Below, piece by piece: positions 1 through 7,232 of a DNA stretch of 64,000 bases. This DNA comes from Avimonoglobus sp965151315 (lineage in GTDB: Bacteria; Bacillota; Clostridia; UBA1381): NCBI GenBank assembly GCA_965151315.1, contig CBCTZG010000004.1, positions 1 to 64,000 on the forward strand, written 5' to 3'. Below the pieces are notes generated by a model that saw nothing but the letters and a program-made list of their open reading frames with translations, ran no database searches and was not told the origin of the DNA. Both the position numbers and the translations under genes were made by a program. Each line of letters starts with the position of its first letter. The first letter of the stretch is position 1.

Positions 1-48
1 TTATCTTCCCCCAGTAGAACTGGGGGTTTATTCCCACGCCTAAAGGCA
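1..48. mobile_element. probable end of an IS200/IS605-type element, cut by the window edge
   Basis: A perfect palindrome (CCCCCAG/CTGGGGG around a short AT-rich loop, positions 9-27) is followed by TTTATTCCCACGCC and a mini-palindrome GCC-TTTA-GGC (read on the minus strand). Subterminal hairpins next to a CTTTAGG-CGTGGGA-like stretch are typical of IS200/IS605 and TnpB-carrying elements. No transposase is visible because the element would lie left of position 1. The assignment is inference from the motif. It could instead be an unrelated hairpin. Confidence 0.4.
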
Positions 49-54
49 CCAAAT

Positions 55-91
55 AAAAAAACAGACAGGCGTTCGCCTGTCTGTTTTTTTG
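55..91. terminator. bidirectional intrinsic terminator after rsmF
   Basis: A 10-bp perfect stem (61-70 with 75-84, loop GTTC) is flanked by an A-run on the left and a T-run on the right, so it can end transcription on either strand. It ends the minus-strand rsmF-cls-vanZ operon. Confidence 0.85.
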
Positions 92-106
92 GTTGCCGTA
101 AAATGG

Positions 107-1435
107 TCAGAGCCGCAGGGCTTTTGGAAAATGATTTTTTAAAATCCCGCCGGCAGCCTTCCCCCATCCGATGGGGAAGCCGTCCACACATACGGCGGTC
201 CAGCCTGCTGCGGCGCAGGAAAGCGTTTCCCCATGCAGAAACGCGGCCAGCGACGGGTCGTCGGCTGAAAAGTTCAAGGTATTTTGGAAATCCGCTTGCC
301 GGCAGGCTAGTGCTAAAGCGTGGGATGGTTCAAACCGGCCTTTTTTACAAATCCCCAAATAGAGTCCTGCTCGGACGACCTTCAGTCCCTGGATATTGGC
401 AGGAACAAGATAAAGATGGTCGCCAAATAGCTGAAAGCCGCCGTCCAACCGGATTTTCAGTGCCTGCTGTTCAAAAGTACGGTAATCTGCCGGCGGCGCC
501 GTAGAGCGCAGGGGAGGTGTTGGATTTACATCCGTCCCATTTTTTTGTAAAACCGCTATAAAGTGCCCTTCTCCCCGTTGCAGATGAGGAAAAACCCGTC
601 TGGTTCCAGACAGATCCCGCATGCTGCCAGCCCAGGTGCCATTCCCAGGCGACAAGCCGGTAAGCCCGGATTCGGCCAAGGACAGCGCGGGATTGGATGC
701 CAGCAGGCTGTCTATGACACCCTCGTTTTCGCAGGGGGCAAAGGTACAGGTGGAATAAACCATTTTGCCGCCGGGCGCTAACATCTCTGCCGCGCAGTCT
801 AAGATGCGCGTTTGCCGCCGGGCACAGGACTGGGTATGGGCAAGGCTCCATTCCGCAATGGCCTGGGGCTCCTTGCGGAACATCCCCTCTCCTGAGCAGG
901 GTGCGTCTACAATAATTTTGTTAAAAAAGCCCGGGAATCGTGCCGCTAACCGTTCGGGAACCTCATTGGAGACAATGCAGTTCGGGATCCCGCACCGGGT
1001 GATATTTTCCGCTAAGACTTGTGCCCGCCTGGGAATGATCTCGTTGGCGACCAGAAGTCCCTGGCCCTGGAGCTTAGCGCCGGCCTGGGTGGCTTTGCCG
1101 CCGGGCGCGGCGCAAAGGTCTAACACCCGGTCACCGGGCTGAATATCTAAGGCTTCTGCCGGGGCCATAGCGGAGGGCTCCTGAAAATACACCAATCCGG
1201 CTATGTGATAAGGGTGACTGCCGGAAATTTTGGATTTATCGGTGTAAAACCCATCCGGGCACCAGACCACCGGATCCATATAGCCAAGGCGGGAAAGCAC
1301 CAGCGGCCGGGCCGCAGGCCGGACAATCCGCAGCCCAATATTTTGCTCCGGGGAAGAAAGGGCTGCCGCAAAAGCGGGATAGTCCGATCCTAGCATAGAC
1401 CGCATGCGGGTTTCAAAATCCTTTGGAATCTGCAT
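107..1435 (-). CDS. rsmF: RsmF/NOP2-type RNA m5C methyltransferase
   Basis: SAM-dependent cytosine-C5 methyltransferase of the NOP2/Sun family, 442 residues, probably acting on 16S rRNA. The SAM-binding motif LDLCAAPGGKATQ lies near residue 105. Both family cysteine motifs are present: DAPCSGEGMFRK near 180 and YSTCTF near 228, supplying the two catalytic cysteines. The C-terminal third matches the extra RsmF-like domain in layout (based on length only). The ATG has a GAGGTAA site 6 bases upstream. It is the last gene of a minus operon, 10 bases after cls. The exact target base cannot be read from sequence. Confidence 0.88.
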   Translation of the reverse strand: MQIPKDFETRMRSMLGSDYPAFAAALSSPEQNIGLRIVRPAARPLVLSRLGYMDPVVWCPDGFYTDKSKISGSHPYHIAGLVYFQEPSAMAPAEALDIQPGDRVLDLCAAPGGKATQAGAKLQGQGLLVANEIIPRRAQVLAENITRCGIPNCIVSNEVPERLAARFPGFFNKIIVDAPCSGEGMFRKEPQAIAEWSLAHTQSCARRQTRILDCAAEMLAPGGKMVYSTCTFAPCENEGVIDSLLASNPALSLAESGLTGLSPGNGTWAGSMRDLSGTRRVFPHLQRGEGHFIAVLQKNGTDVNPTPPLRSTAPPADYRTFEQQALKIRLDGGFQLFGDHLYLVPANIQGLKVVRAGLYLGICKKGRFEPSHALALACRQADFQNTLNFSADDPSLAAFLHGETLSCAAAGWTAVCVDGFPIGWGKAAGGILKNHFPKALRL

Positions 1436-1445
1436 AGCAATTACC

Positions 1446-2882
1446 TCACATAATTTGGGAGAATAGCCGGAAAAAGCCTTCCTTCATCACATTCCCGATG
1501 CCCCGCCGACTGTAAAGCGCCGGTGTCATTTCAGTACATTGGTATTGATCCCGGAGGAAAATATCCCGGCATTGAACGGCTGTTTTTTCGTCATACATAA
1601 AGGCGTTGATCTCAAAGTGCAGTACAAAGCTTCTGGTATCGATATTGGTAGTGCCGATGGTCGCGATTTCGTCATCGACCACTAATGTTTTGGCGTGAAT
1701 AAAACCGGGATGCAGATAAACCTTAATGCCCGCGTCCAGCAGTTCGCCGACGAAGGATAAGGTAGCGTAATAGACATAAGGCTTGTCCGGGATGCCGGGA
1801 ATCATGACCCGTACGTCTACGCCGGACTGGGCAGCCATAATGATGGCTGTCAAGAAGGCTTTGTCCGGGACAAAATACGGCGTCTGGATGTAGGCATATT
1901 TCCGGGCGCCATTGAGCATTTTCAGCATCCCGAATTTGATTTCCTCCGCCTTCGAGTCCGGGCCGCTGGCCACGATCTGCATGGGGACTTGCCCGGGCTC
2001 GTCCACTTCCTTATGAAAAAATTTGGATAAGTTGCTGGTAAGCTTCTCGCCGGTGGAGAACTCCCAGTCCAGGCAGAAGTATTTCTGGATATCAGTCACA
2101 GCGCTGCCCGTTACACGGATATGGGTGTCCCGCCAGGGGGACAGCTTTTTTTTGCCCATATACTCATCCCCAATGTTCATACCGCCTAAATATGCGATTT
2201 TTCCGTCAACAACTACAATTTTTCGGTGATTCCGATGGTTGATTTTGGAATGGGAAAACAGCCGCATAGAAAAGAATTCAGCCACCTGCGCGCTGCGGCA
2301 GCGTTTCAGACGGCGGAAAATCCGGCGGGGTGTGGTAATAGAGCCAAAGCTGTCAAACATCAGCCGCACTTCAACGCCGGCATTGGCTTTCTGTACCAAA
2401 AGGTCTAAAAGCTGGTTCCCGATCTCGTCGTCCCGGATGATAAAATATAGTAAATTGATGGTTTCCCGGGCCGCTCGAATATCAGCAAACAGCGCGTCAA
2501 ACTTTTCCCGGGCGTCTGTAAAGATCCGTACCTGGTTATCGCAGGTATAGGCGCTGTTGGCGGCGTGGGAAAGGTATTTGACCATGTCCGGGAACCGGAT
2601 ATCCGGCGCCTGATCGATCTCATAAAAGCTCTTGATCCGATGCAGCTTTTTCGCGTACTCTGTGTCCGTAGCCAGCTTTTGGGCATACAGGCGGATGGTA
2701 CGGTTTTTCAGCCCCAGACCAAAAACCAGGAAAATGATCAGGCCTAAAATGGGAAAGGCAATAAAACACAGGACCCAGGCCACGGAAACCACCGGATCCC
2801 GGCGCTGAAAGCATACCACGGCAATAATGAGAAAAAAGTTGATAATATATCCGCATATTAAAATGGATCCAATATGCTCCAT
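1446..2882 (-). CDS. cls: cardiolipin synthase
   Basis: Membrane phospholipase-D-family enzyme that condenses two phosphatidylglycerols into cardiolipin; 478 residues, normal length. Two N-terminal hydrophobic segments (about 5-55) are followed by two PLD domains with HKD motifs: HRNHRKIVVVDG in the first half and HAKTLVVDDEIATIGTTNID in the second. The start has a clear AGGAGG site, and the gene sits 12 bases after the VanZ-like gene, so the two are co-transcribed. Related phosphatidyl-transferring enzymes share the fold, but membrane topology and length favour Cls. Confidence 0.93.
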   Translation of the reverse strand: MEHIGSILICGYIINFFLIIAVVCFQRRDPVVSVAWVLCFIAFPILGLIIFLVFGLGLKNRTIRLYAQKLATDTEYAKKLHRIKSFYEIDQAPDIRFPDMVKYLSHAANSAYTCDNQVRIFTDAREKFDALFADIRAARETINLLYFIIRDDEIGNQLLDLLVQKANAGVEVRLMFDSFGSITTPRRIFRRLKRCRSAQVAEFFSMRLFSHSKINHRNHRKIVVVDGKIAYLGGMNIGDEYMGKKKLSPWRDTHIRVTGSAVTDIQKYFCLDWEFSTGEKLTSNLSKFFHKEVDEPGQVPMQIVASGPDSKAEEIKFGMLKMLNGARKYAYIQTPYFVPDKAFLTAIIMAAQSGVDVRVMIPGIPDKPYVYYATLSFVGELLDAGIKVYLHPGFIHAKTLVVDDEIATIGTTNIDTRSFVLHFEINAFMYDEKTAVQCRDIFLRDQYQCTEMTPALYSRRGIGNVMKEGFFRLFSQIM

Positions 2883-2894
2883 GCAAAATCCCTC

Positions 2895-3341
2895 CTACAC
2901 TGTCTTGTCCAGCCGCCGGCTTATGACCAGGCAGACCAGGCCGGCCAAAAGGACGCCGGCGAAATCCACAAAAATATCGCTGACGCGGCTTCCCCGGCCG
3001 CTGGAAAACAGCTGGATACATTCATCTATGCAGCCCGTCAGCAAACCGCAGAAGAAAACGTAAATGACGCGTTCTGTAAATTTTTTGCGTCCAAGGACAA
3101 ACACCATACCCAGGCAGAAAGACTGCAAAAAGAATTCCGCGATATGCGCGCCTTTCCGAATAAGGACGGTTAGGGGCCCTGTATCAGCCGAAAGCCCAAG
3201 ATACCCTAGAACAGCCTGTAAAGCCGCCACGAACCGCCCACTTTGCTGGGAAGATTCCGCAGCCGGCTGCATCGAATTCATAAAGATAAATAGCGTTGCC
3301 AGTATGGCGAGGACAAGAAATATCCACTGCTTTTTGTTCAT
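2895..3341 (-). CDS. VanZ-like family membrane protein
   Basis: Small 148-residue protein with about four membrane segments and the VanZ-family residues RKGAHIAEFF, DECIQ-F-GRG and VSDIFVDFAG. VanZ of enterococci gives low-level teicoplanin resistance; most homologues have no proven role. An upstream in-frame ATG would add 23 residues, but the ATG at 3341 has a GGAAG site six bases before it and gives the normal family start, so it is preferred. First gene of the vanZ-like/cls/rsmF operon; pairing with cardiolipin synthase fits an envelope role. Confidence 0.8.
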   Translation of the reverse strand: MNKKQWIFLVLAILATLFIFMNSMQPAAESSQQSGRFVAALQAVLGYLGLSADTGPLTVLIRKGAHIAEFFLQSFCLGMVFVLGRKKFTERVIYVFFCGLLTGCIDECIQLFSSGRGSRVSDIFVDFAGVLLAGLVCLVISRRLDKTV

Positions 3342-3381
3342 AGACTGCTTCCTTTCCGAAAAAAATACACCATATAAAACA

Positions 3382-3410
3382 ATTATAGCATAAATTGGGG
3401 AAACTAGCAA
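3382..3410 (-). promoter_or_regulatory. sigma-A promoter for the VanZ-like/cls/rsmF operon
   Basis: On the minus strand TTGCTA (3405-3410), a 17-bp spacer, then TATAAT (3382-3387). It diverges from the glmM promoter 30 bp away. Confidence 0.8.
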
Positions 3411-3440
3411 CGGATCTGGGTAAGAAGTTTGAAAAAGAGA

Positions 3441-3469
3441 TTTACATTTACGGCTGATTGCAGTATAAT
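3441..3469 (+). promoter_or_regulatory. sigma-A promoter for glmM
   Basis: TTTACA (3441-3446), 17-bp spacer, TATAAT (3464-3469). The leader to the glmM start is about 35 bases and holds AAAGGAG. Confidence 0.85.
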
Positions 3470-3509
3470 AGGAATAATGGATATATTTTGAAAGGAGTTT
3501 TTAGAGAAG

Positions 3510-4859
3510 ATGGGAAAGTTGTTTGGAACCGACGGGATCCGGGGGATCGCCAACACCGAGCTGACCGCGGAGCTGGCGTTTAAGACCGGCAGAAGCGGGG
3601 CGTATGTCCTGACGAAGGCAGCGGCCCGGCGGCCGCGGATCTTGATTGGAAAAGATACCCGTAAATCCGGCGACATGCTGGAGGCGGCCCTAACTGCGGG
3701 GCTTTGCTCCATGGGAGCGAAGGTGATCCCTTTAGGGATTATTCCGACGCCGGCAGTGGCGTATCTGACCCGGCTGTATCAGGCGGATGCCGGCGTTGTG
3801 ATATCCGCATCCCATAACCCCTGCGAATATAACGGGATCAAATTTTTTAACAGCGAAGGCTATAAGCTGAAGGACGAAATTGAGGATGAGATTGAAGACT
3901 ATATCGAAGGGCGGAAAACCATTGCGGAACTGCCCACCCATGGAGATGTAGGCTATGTCAGCGCCAACCATAACGCGGTAGAGGATTATGTGAATTTTGC
4001 CATTTCTACCATTGACACACGGTTGGAGGGGCTGAAAATCGCTATCGATTGCGCCAACGGCGCCAGCTACCAGACGGCCTTTAAAGCACTGAACAAGCTG
4101 GGAGCCAATGTTGAGGCCATTCACAATACGCCGGATGGCGTCAATATCAACGACCAGTGCGGCTCCACCCATATGGAAAGCCTGTGCGCTTATGTAACCT
4201 CTATCGGGGCCGATGTAGGTATCGCCTTTGACGGCGATGCAGACCGGATGCTGGCGGTGGATGAGCACGGAAAGTTGATCGACGGGGATCAGATCATGGC
4301 AGTTTGCGCTAAATACATGATGGAGCAGGGGACGCTGGCGAAAAATACGCTGGTGGCTACAGTCATGAGCAACCTGGGCCTGTTCCTGGCAGGCGAGAGA
4401 CTGGGGATCAGCATCCCCCGCACCAAGGTTGGAGACCGGTATGTGTTGGAGGAAATGTTGGATAAGGGTTATGTTTTGGGGGGCGAACAGTCCGGCCATA
4501 TTATTTTCCTGGAGCACAACACTACTGGCGACGGCTTGGTCAGCGCGCTGCAGTTTTTATCCGTCATGAAAAAAACGGGCAAGACCGCGTCGGAGCTGGC
4601 TAGTGTGGTGACCGTGCTGCCCCAGGTTTTGTATAACGCCCATGTTAAGCTGGAAAATAAAAACCGGTACATGGATTTCCCGGAGATCGCGGGGGCCATT
4701 GCTGGTCTGGAGGCGGAGTTTGCTGGCACTGGCCGTGTCTTAATCCGGCCTTCCGGCACAGAACCTCTGGTGCGGGTCATGATTGAGGGCGCAGATCAGG
4801 CATATATTGATGAGAAAGCCAAGGCCCTGGCTGCGCTGATTGAAAAAATTTGCGGATAA
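3510..4859 (+). CDS. glmM: phosphoglucosamine mutase
   Basis: Converts glucosamine-6-phosphate to glucosamine-1-phosphate on the way to UDP-GlcNAc and peptidoglycan. 449 residues, the usual length. The N-terminus MGKLFGTDGIRGIAN is diagnostic; the phosphoserine loop is SASHNPCEYNGIKFF, the metal loop DGDADR, the sugar loop GGEQSGH, and the C-terminal phosphate loop RPSGTEPLVRVM. AAAGGAG stands 12 bases before the ATG. It is transcribed alone from the 3441 promoter and ends at the hairpin-rich repeat, whose first hairpins may end its transcript. Confidence 0.97.
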   Translation: MGKLFGTDGIRGIANTELTAELAFKTGRSGAYVLTKAAARRPRILIGKDTRKSGDMLEAALTAGLCSMGAKVIPLGIIPTPAVAYLTRLYQADAGVVISASHNPCEYNGIKFFNSEGYKLKDEIEDEIEDYIEGRKTIAELPTHGDVGYVSANHNAVEDYVNFAISTIDTRLEGLKIAIDCANGASYQTAFKALNKLGANVEAIHNTPDGVNINDQCGSTHMESLCAYVTSIGADVGIAFDGDADRMLAVDEHGKLIDGDQIMAVCAKYMMEQGTLAKNTLVATVMSNLGLFLAGERLGISIPRTKVGDRYVLEEMLDKGYVLGGEQSGHIIFLEHNTTGDGLVSALQFLSVMKKTGKTASELASVVTVLPQVLYNAHVKLENKNRYMDFPEIAGAIAGLEAEFAGTGRVLIRPSGTEPLVRVMIEGADQAYIDEKAKALAALIEKICG

Positions 4860-4862
4860 ACC

Positions 4863-5145
4863 AAAACACGCCGGCAAATCTTGCCGGCGTCAGCGTGTCG
4901 ATCAAGTCGACACGCTGAGTGACTATTGAAAAACGAAGGGATATTTTGTGAAAATGTTCCCGTCGGCGTACAGTGGTACGGTAGGGGACATTTTCGCAAA
5001 AAGCAAGCAACCATGCGGGTTTCTCGATGGAGCCCGCATGGTTTTTCGTAAACAATCATTTTTAGAACGCGTTTTCGTATTTCCTGCTTGCGGTAGGACG
5101 AGTTTTTCGACAGTCTGATGCCGGCAAATCTTGCCGGCATGTTTT
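4863..5145. repeat. MITE-like element made of five hairpins
   Basis: The ends 4863-4901 and 5107-5145 are inverted repeats of each other, 32 of 39 bases matching by eye. Inside lie hairpins at 4869-4889 (9 bp), 4891-4917 (11 bp), 4944-5001, 5009-5043 (11 bp) and 5118-5140 (10 bp). The central one pairs 18 of 18 positions in RNA with two G-U wobbles, then continues as a 5-bp stem with an AGTG loop. Length, terminal repeats and lack of a convincing gene fit a miniature inverted-repeat element. It fills the convergent gap between glmM and the cpsB-like gene and touches the latter's stop codon. Confidence 0.6.
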
Positions 5146-5897
5146 TATAATCGAATTTTTTGCCAAAATCCCAAGGGGGGAAATTGCTTTTGGACAATGG
5201 AACCGTTCTCTAGAATCGTTTCTGCGTTCTGCTGCAAATATAAAAGCAATTCCTTGCCATACTTTTGCCGGATGATCCGGACCGCCCTTTGCATATGGGG
5301 CGCCCGCCGATCCATATCGTGCATATCGCTGCCCAAAACATGGATCATACCATCCGCGTAGAGCTTTGCCAAGAACCGCTTGCCTGGATTCTGGAAAAAG
5401 GAGTCCGCGTTCACCTGATACAAAAGATCCAGTCCCCGGAGATTATTAAATTCCCGGGCATGCGCGGCATACCGTTCGATATGCGCCAAAATTGGCCGGA
5501 TTCCATGCAGCCGCAGGGAATACAGACAGTCATATAGATCCTGGCGCCAGCGGCCGTAGGGCATTTCAACCAGCATATAGTCCGTGCCTTCGATGCAGAG
5601 CTTGTCAATATCCGGATATGCGGAAAAATCCCGTTCCATATGCACCTCCGCGCCTAAACGGATATGGGGCAGGGGAGCCGGGGATTGGTTCGCAACCGCG
5701 CAAAGCCGGGCATACCGTGCCGCCCGCCGGTCTAAAAATGTGTGAATACTGGCCGGATCGGTTACATAGCAATGGGAGGTAGATATGACCGTGTCGATCC
5801 CCTGCCGGTAGCTGGCAGAAAGCATATCCACCGCCAAAGCGGAGGATCTTGCGCCGTCGTCTATACCGGACAGAATATGCGCGTGAAAATCAATCAT
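5145..5897 (-). CDS. CpsB/YwqE-type PHP-domain tyrosine-protein phosphatase
   Basis: Metal-dependent phosphatase of the polymerase/histidinol-phosphatase fold, 250 residues. MIDFHAHILSGIDDGA carries the first metal ligands; STSHCY, AHIERY and LGSDMHD supply later ones. Characterised relatives dephosphorylate the tyrosine kinase that controls capsule or exopolysaccharide polymerisation. No capsule genes or BY-kinase occur in this window, so the substrate is unknown. Last gene of the eutS-eutP-ireB operon, 24 bases after ireB, with a GGGAGGGAG site before the ATG. Its stop codon abuts the MITE-like repeat, so the C-terminus may have been altered by insertion. Confidence 0.82.
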   Translation of the reverse strand: MIDFHAHILSGIDDGARSSALAVDMLSASYRQGIDTVISTSHCYVTDPASIHTFLDRRAARYARLCAVANQSPAPLPHIRLGAEVHMERDFSAYPDIDKLCIEGTDYMLVEMPYGRWRQDLYDCLYSLRLHGIRPILAHIERYAAHAREFNNLRGLDLLYQVNADSFFQNPGKRFLAKLYADGMIHVLGSDMHDMDRRAPHMQRAVRIIRQKYGKELLLYLQQNAETILENGSIVQKQFPPLGFWQKIRL

Positions 5898-5921
5898 ACA
5901 TCTCCCTCCCTTGGCATTTGT

Positions 5922-6173
5922 TTACAGCGTTTTCAGATAATTCTTTACAATTTCCTCTAAAAGCTCATCCCGCTCTACCCGGACAATCAGCCCCCGTGCG
6001 CCGTTATAGCTTGTGATATACGTTGGATCGTCGGACAAAAGATAGCCAACAATCTGGCTGATGGGATCGTATCCCTTGATTTTCAGCGCGTTGTAAACCT
6101 GGGAAAGAATTTCCCGGACTTCTTTTTCCCGGTCATAATCCAGGTTGATTTTCATTGTTTCGTTGAATTCCAT
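5922..6173 (-). CDS. ireB: IreB family regulatory phosphoprotein (UPF0297)
   Basis: 83-residue cytosolic protein matching the IreB family along its length: DYDREKEVREILSQVYNAL, GYDPISQIVGYLLSDDPTYI and the basic/acidic C-terminus. In Enterococcus IreB is phosphorylated by the PASTA kinase IreK and affects cephalosporin tolerance. In Clostridia it usually sits with alaS and ruvX; here it follows a BMC shell gene and a GTPase instead. The ATG at 6173 has AAAGGAG about 12 bases upstream. Its start overlaps the end of the eutP-like gene by 22 bases, implying translational coupling. Confidence 0.9.
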   Translation of the reverse strand: MEFNETMKINLDYDREKEVREILSQVYNALKIKGYDPISQIVGYLLSDDPTYITSYNGARGLIVRVERDELLEEIVKNYLKTL

Positions 6174-6661
6174 TCTGTATCTATGCTCCTTTCCTCCGTT
6201 GCAGGCGGCGCGTTGTCCCAAGGCAGGACATCGCCCTCCTCCCGCAGATGCTCCAGAATTTCTCCTATGCCCTGGCCGGTATACGCGCTGACATGAAAAA
6301 TTGTCTGACAGCCGGCCAGCCGCAGCCATGTTTCCGCCTGGGCAGGATTGGCCCCGGGCTCGTCAATCTTTGTGACGATCCCAATTACCTCTCGGTTAGC
6401 CAGGGGTGTGATGCACGGACTAAACAGTGAATACGGTTCTGTGGCGCTGATCAAAAGACCAACCACCTGGGCCTCAAAGGTGTACATGGCCAAAGCCGCG
6501 CCCAGTGTTTTTGTTTCAGCATATTCACCAGGCGTATCAATTATGACATCAAAATGATTGACATACTGGGTTTTGTGATAATGTATTTTTTCGCCCCGGA
6601 GCGCTTGGATGAGCGTTGTCTTGCCGCTTTCGCTCCGGCCGATCAGGATAATCTTTTTCAT
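6152..6661 (-). CDS. EutP/PduV-like small GTPase
   Basis: 169-residue P-loop protein: Walker A GRSESGKT at residues 8-15, DTPGEY as G3, and TKID as the base-specificity G4 motif. EutP/PduV proteins accompany bacterial microcompartments; PduV is known to associate with the shell, and EutP has been reported to act as an acetate kinase. It starts one base inside the end of the EutS-like gene (TAATG overlap), so the two are tightly coupled. No ethanolamine or propanediol enzymes are nearby, which leaves its role open. Confidence 0.85.
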   Translation of the reverse strand: MKKIILIGRSESGKTTLIQALRGEKIHYHKTQYVNHFDVIIDTPGEYAETKTLGAALAMYTFEAQVVGLLISATEPYSLFSPCITPLANREVIGIVTKIDEPGANPAQAETWLRLAGCQTIFHVSAYTGQGIGEILEHLREEGDVLPWDNAPPATEERSIDTEWNSTKQ

Positions 6662-7044
6662 TATGTCCGGGTGATCGGGCAGACTGTGAAGCCCAGGGTG
6701 TCATGGGCGTACCGGACTACCGCCTGGATGGCCGCCTCCGCGTCCGCCACCAAGCCTGTCACGATCAGCGTCCCGCTGAAACGGTCCACAAACCCTAGGT
6801 CCACATTGGCGGTCTTGATGGCGATATCCGCAGCGATTACAGCCGTTTCCGCCGGGCTGACCGTCAAAATCCCGATGGCGCTGCGGGAATAATCCAAATC
6901 CGGGTTTAAGCCCAGCTTTTGATATAAGACAGCGTCAGGACCGGAGATAATATGAGCCAGGGTGATCTGCTTGCCTGGGACCAATTCCTGAACAATCCGC
7001 AGCTTTTCCTGATCCTGCGCTGATAAAAATTCCTGTAAATCCAT
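6661..7044 (-). CDS. EutS/PduU-like microcompartment shell protein
   Basis: 127-residue BMC-domain protein. The order of conserved blocks (VQELVPGKQITLAHII, then YSRSAIGILTVSPAETAVIAA, then GFVDRFSGTLIVTG, ending CPITRT) follows the circularly permuted EutS/PduU type rather than PduA. The ATG at 7044 has a GAGG site; a further in-frame ATG at 7077 has none, so 7044 is preferred. First gene of a four-gene operon with its own promoter. Shell proteins normally come in sets with the enzymes they enclose; this one is alone except for its EutP-like partner. Confidence 0.85.
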   Translation of the reverse strand: MDLQEFLSAQDQEKLRIVQELVPGKQITLAHIISGPDAVLYQKLGLNPDLDYSRSAIGILTVSPAETAVIAADIAIKTANVDLGFVDRFSGTLIVTGLVADAEAAIQAVVRYAHDTLGFTVCPITRT

Positions 7045-7105
7045 AGTAAACGCTTCCTCTTCTGCATGGAGTTGCATACGGGTATAATATCCGTATTTTA
7101 TCTAT

Positions 7106-7134
7106 ATTATATCATCAAATCCGGGAAAAAGCAA
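7106..7134 (-). promoter_or_regulatory. sigma-A promoter for the eutS-like operon
   Basis: Minus-strand TTGCTT (7129-7134), 17-bp spacer, TATAAT (7106-7111), about 60 bases before the preferred EutS-like start. Confidence 0.75.
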
Positions 7135-7162
7135 CAATATAATCATAAAGAAATTTAAAACA

Positions 7163-7191
7163 TTGACATTTCAGGCCTGCCGTAGTATGAT
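7163..7191 (+). promoter_or_regulatory. sigma-A promoter for the ABC exporter
   Basis: Consensus TTGACA (7163-7168), 17-bp spacer, TATGAT (7186-7191), about 40 bases before the start codon. Confidence 0.85.
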
Positions 7192-7232
7192 TAGAAAAAA
7201 CAGGTTTTCTGTATGACCGGAGGATTTCAGGT

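Noticed and set aside
5101..5112. Match to a Spo0A box (TGTCGAA on the minus strand)
   Set aside because: It lies inside the MITE-like repeat, far from a promoter; a chance 7-base match.
4796..5197. A 133-codon minus-strand open frame crossing the MITE-like repeat
   Set aside because: It runs through both inverted-repeat ends and all five hairpins and into the end of glmM and of the cpsB-like gene; composition follows the repeat, not a protein, and there is no ribosome site.
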